In this document: in pieces, positions 6,231 to 7,150 of the stretch | Layout of the letters: every line of letters starts with the position of its first letter | Numbering within the stretch: the stretch's first letter is position 1 | Assembly (NCBI GenBank): GCA_027485535.1 | Contig: JAIXQV010000203.1 | Span: 1 to 7,150, forward strand | Length of the DNA stretch: 7,150 nucleotides | From: Oxalobacteraceae bacterium | Lineage (GTDB): Bacteria; Pseudomonadota; Gammaproteobacteria; Burkholderiales; Burkholderiaceae_D | Reading direction: 5' to 3' | The notes under the pieces: generated by a model | The model's database searches: none | Told to the model about the DNA's origin: nothing | The model's input: only the letters and a program-made list of their open reading frames with translations | Program-made: the position numbers and the translations under genes

Positions 6231-6773
6231 TTAGAAGCCATACTTCAAGCCAACAGTCCAGGCACTCAGGTTGATCGGTAGCTTGTAGGCATTACCGAAA
6301 TACTGATACTCGATGTTTGCCGCGATCTGTGGTGAGAACTTGTAATCGAGACCCAGCCCCGCCATCAAATTGGTGTTGGTTCCGGACTCTGCGCCAGATC
6401 CAAGTTCGCCCGCGCTGACACTGAGCTTGGTGTTGACCGCCGCCAAACCAACTTTGCTGTAGACACGCGTGGCCGTGTTGAGCGGCAAATTCGCGACTGC
6501 AGCGCCGTACAAGGCTTGTGAACGGGTGCTGAGATTGAGGCCGGGCACACCCTGCTTGAGATTGCCAAAATGGATATAGCCCACTTCATAGCCCCAGGTC
6601 GAGTCCAGCGCGGCCCCGTAGGCCAGTGAGAGCGCTCTCCCGGTTTCGGTGTCAGTCGCGGCTGAGTAACGGGACTGACCGAGACCGAGTTTAAGGTAAG
6701 CGCTATCGGCTAACGCAGGCCAAGGTGAGCATAGCGCCGCACCAAGCAGCGCAGCCATTAGGGGTTTTTTCAT
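6231..6773 (-). CDS. outer-membrane beta-barrel protein (OmpA/OmpX-like small porin family)
   Basis: A 180-residue secreted protein. The N-terminus is a classical signal peptide: MKK, a hydrophobic core (MAALLGAAL) and a cleavage site after ALA at residue 22, leaving a mature protein beginning DSAYLKLG. There is a Cys at 15 but no lipobox (preceding residue Leu), so it is not a lipoprotein. The mature part alternates polar and hydrophobic residues in amphipathic strands (YLKLGLGQSRY, YEVGYIHFG, RVYSKVGLAAV, LMAGLGLDYKF, ANIEYQYFG, WTVGLKYGF) and ends in Phe, the signal for outer-membrane insertion. Length suits an eight-strand barrel. ATG 6773 has AAAAGGA (6780-6786) 6 nt upstream; an in-frame start at 6797 would spoil the signal peptide. 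Function is unknown. A paralogous gene lies immediately upstream. Confidence 0.82.
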   Translation of the reverse strand: MKKPLMAALLGAALCSPWPALADSAYLKLGLGQSRYSAATDTETGRALSLAYGAALDSTWGYEVGYIHFGNLKQGVPGLNLSTRSQALYGAAVANLPLNTATRVYSKVGLAAVNTKLSVSAGELGSGAESGTNTNLMAGLGLDYKFSPQIAANIEYQYFGNAYKLPINLSAWTVGLKYGF

Positions 6774-6779
6774 CTGAAA

Positions 6780-6860
6780 TCCTTTTAAATAAAACACCGA
6801 AAATCATCGAGCTGCCGACGACTACGACACGCCGGCAGCTCGATATGATTTTATTTAAAG
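6780..6860 (-). promoter_or_regulatory. long imperfect inverted repeat in the leader of the barrel gene
   Basis: The central stem is CGAGCTGCCG (6808-6817) with CGGCAGCTCG (6833-6842), 10 bp, extending inward by GC-rich pairs and outward by AT pairs, then after a 2-nt bulge by AAAATC/GATTTT (6800-6805 with 6847-6852, reading the plus strand). Beyond an unpaired stretch on one side, CTTTTAAAT (6782-6790) can pair with ATTTAAAG (6853-6860). In minus-strand RNA this outer AU-rich arm covers part of the AAAAGGA ribosome-binding site (6780-6786). It could be a leader regulatory structure or, because T-rich sequence follows the central stem, a terminator for the upstream gene. Confidence 0.5.
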
Positions 6861-6895
6861 TTTTCAGACAGATAATTGCCGAGTTGTAAATCATT

Positions 6896-6913
6896 CACGC
6901 CGAAATTGGCGTG
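6896..6913 (-). terminator. short hairpin after the partial barrel gene
   Basis: CACGCC (6896-6901) and GGCGTG (6908-6913) form a 6-bp GC-rich stem with a 6-nt loop, 36 bp downstream of the stop of the right-edge gene on the minus strand. AT-rich sequence but no true T-run follows. It is a possible terminator for that gene; alternatively a protein-binding palindrome in the promoter region of the next one. Confidence 0.35.
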
Positions 6914-6949
6914 CCGCGCTACTAAACGCTGTCTCTAACTGGCACAGTC

Positions 6950-7150
6950 TCACCAGAGGTATTTGAGCCCGACAGTCCAGATATCGATATCTGAGCGCTC
7001 CCCCGCCACCTTGCTGGTGCGGTCGAAGTAGGTGTAATCGACATCAGCGGCCCAATTCGGCGTGAAGCGCCAACTAAGGCCAAGCCCGATCAAGGGACCA
7101 AAGCGATCATCATCGGTGTCGAAAGCAGTGCCACCCCTTACGCCACGGCG
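6950..7150 (-). CDS. C-terminal end of a second outer-membrane beta-barrel protein (partial, 5' end outside window)
   Basis: An open minus-strand frame enters from the right edge and runs 66 codons to TGA at 6950-6952. The peptide contains OmpA-like barrel strands: RFGPLIGLGLSWRFTPNWAADVDYTYF, then DIDIWTVGLKYLW at the end. The final strand is nearly the same as that of the neighbouring complete gene (WTVGLKY in both), and the TPNW..DVDYTYF segment parallels SPQI..NIEYQYF, so the two are paralogs in tandem. The last residue is Trp rather than the commoner Phe; both are aromatic and compatible with the outer-membrane insertion signal. Start, length and signal peptide cannot be seen. Confidence 0.75.
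   Translation of the reverse strand, partial: RRGVRGGTAFDTDDDRFGPLIGLGLSWRFTPNWAADVDYTYFDRTSKVAGERSDIDIWTVGLKYLW

Noticed and set aside
6977..6990. Palindromic run around GATATCGATATC.
   Set aside because: It encodes the residues DIDI within a barrel strand; the symmetry follows from repeated Asp-Ile codons and lies inside a coding region.
1..7150. CRISPR arrays, tRNA or rRNA genes, transposase genes, integron or prophage signatures.
   Set aside because: No regularly spaced repeats, cloverleaf-like sequence, transposase-like ORF or terminal inverted repeats of a mobile element were seen.

Overview
The window looks like a chromosomal segment of a Gram-negative proteobacterium, most likely a betaproteobacterium. 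The reasons are a PQQ operon with a Pseudomonas/Burkholderia-style PqqE, two outer-membrane beta-barrel genes, moderately high GC with GC-rich third positions, and a TACAAT-type -10 box. The genus cannot be named from the sequence alone.

Layout. (1) Positions 2-181 hold the 3' end of an unrecognised plus-strand gene. (2) Positions 302-1851 hold a two-gene ABC transporter (ATPase, then ABC-2 permease, overlapping by ATGA). It resembles the transporter that accompanies PQQ-dependent alcohol dehydrogenase systems (PedB/PedC type). (3) Running towards it on the minus strand is a tightly coupled pqqB-pqqC-pqqD-pqqE operon (4941 down to 1886), each gene overlapping or nearly abutting the next. (4) About 276 bp of shared intergenic DNA separates pqqB from a divergent, plus-strand prolyl-iminopeptidase-like alpha/beta hydrolase (about 5218-6165). 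(5) A strong convergent hairpin (6182-6209) separates that gene from two minus-strand outer-membrane barrel genes in tandem: a complete one (6231-6773) and the C-terminal end of another running off the right edge (6950-7150).

How the genes fit together. PqqD presents the precursor peptide PqqA to the radical-SAM enzyme PqqE, which joins a Glu to a Tyr. After proteolysis, PqqB and PqqC finish the cofactor pyrroloquinoline quinone, used by periplasmic quinoprotein dehydrogenases. The neighbouring ABC transporter probably belongs to the same alcohol-oxidation physiology. Two pieces of the pathway are not in their usual places: no pqqA peptide gene is visible upstream of pqqB, and no PqqF/PqqG-type metalloprotease is present. 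The only peptidase-like gene is the divergent S33 hydrolase.

The window is mainly a known pathway. The points most worth a second look are the missing pqqA, the peptidase beside the operon, and a long imperfect inverted repeat in front of the complete barrel gene, whose AU-rich outer arm can pair with that gene's ribosome-binding site.
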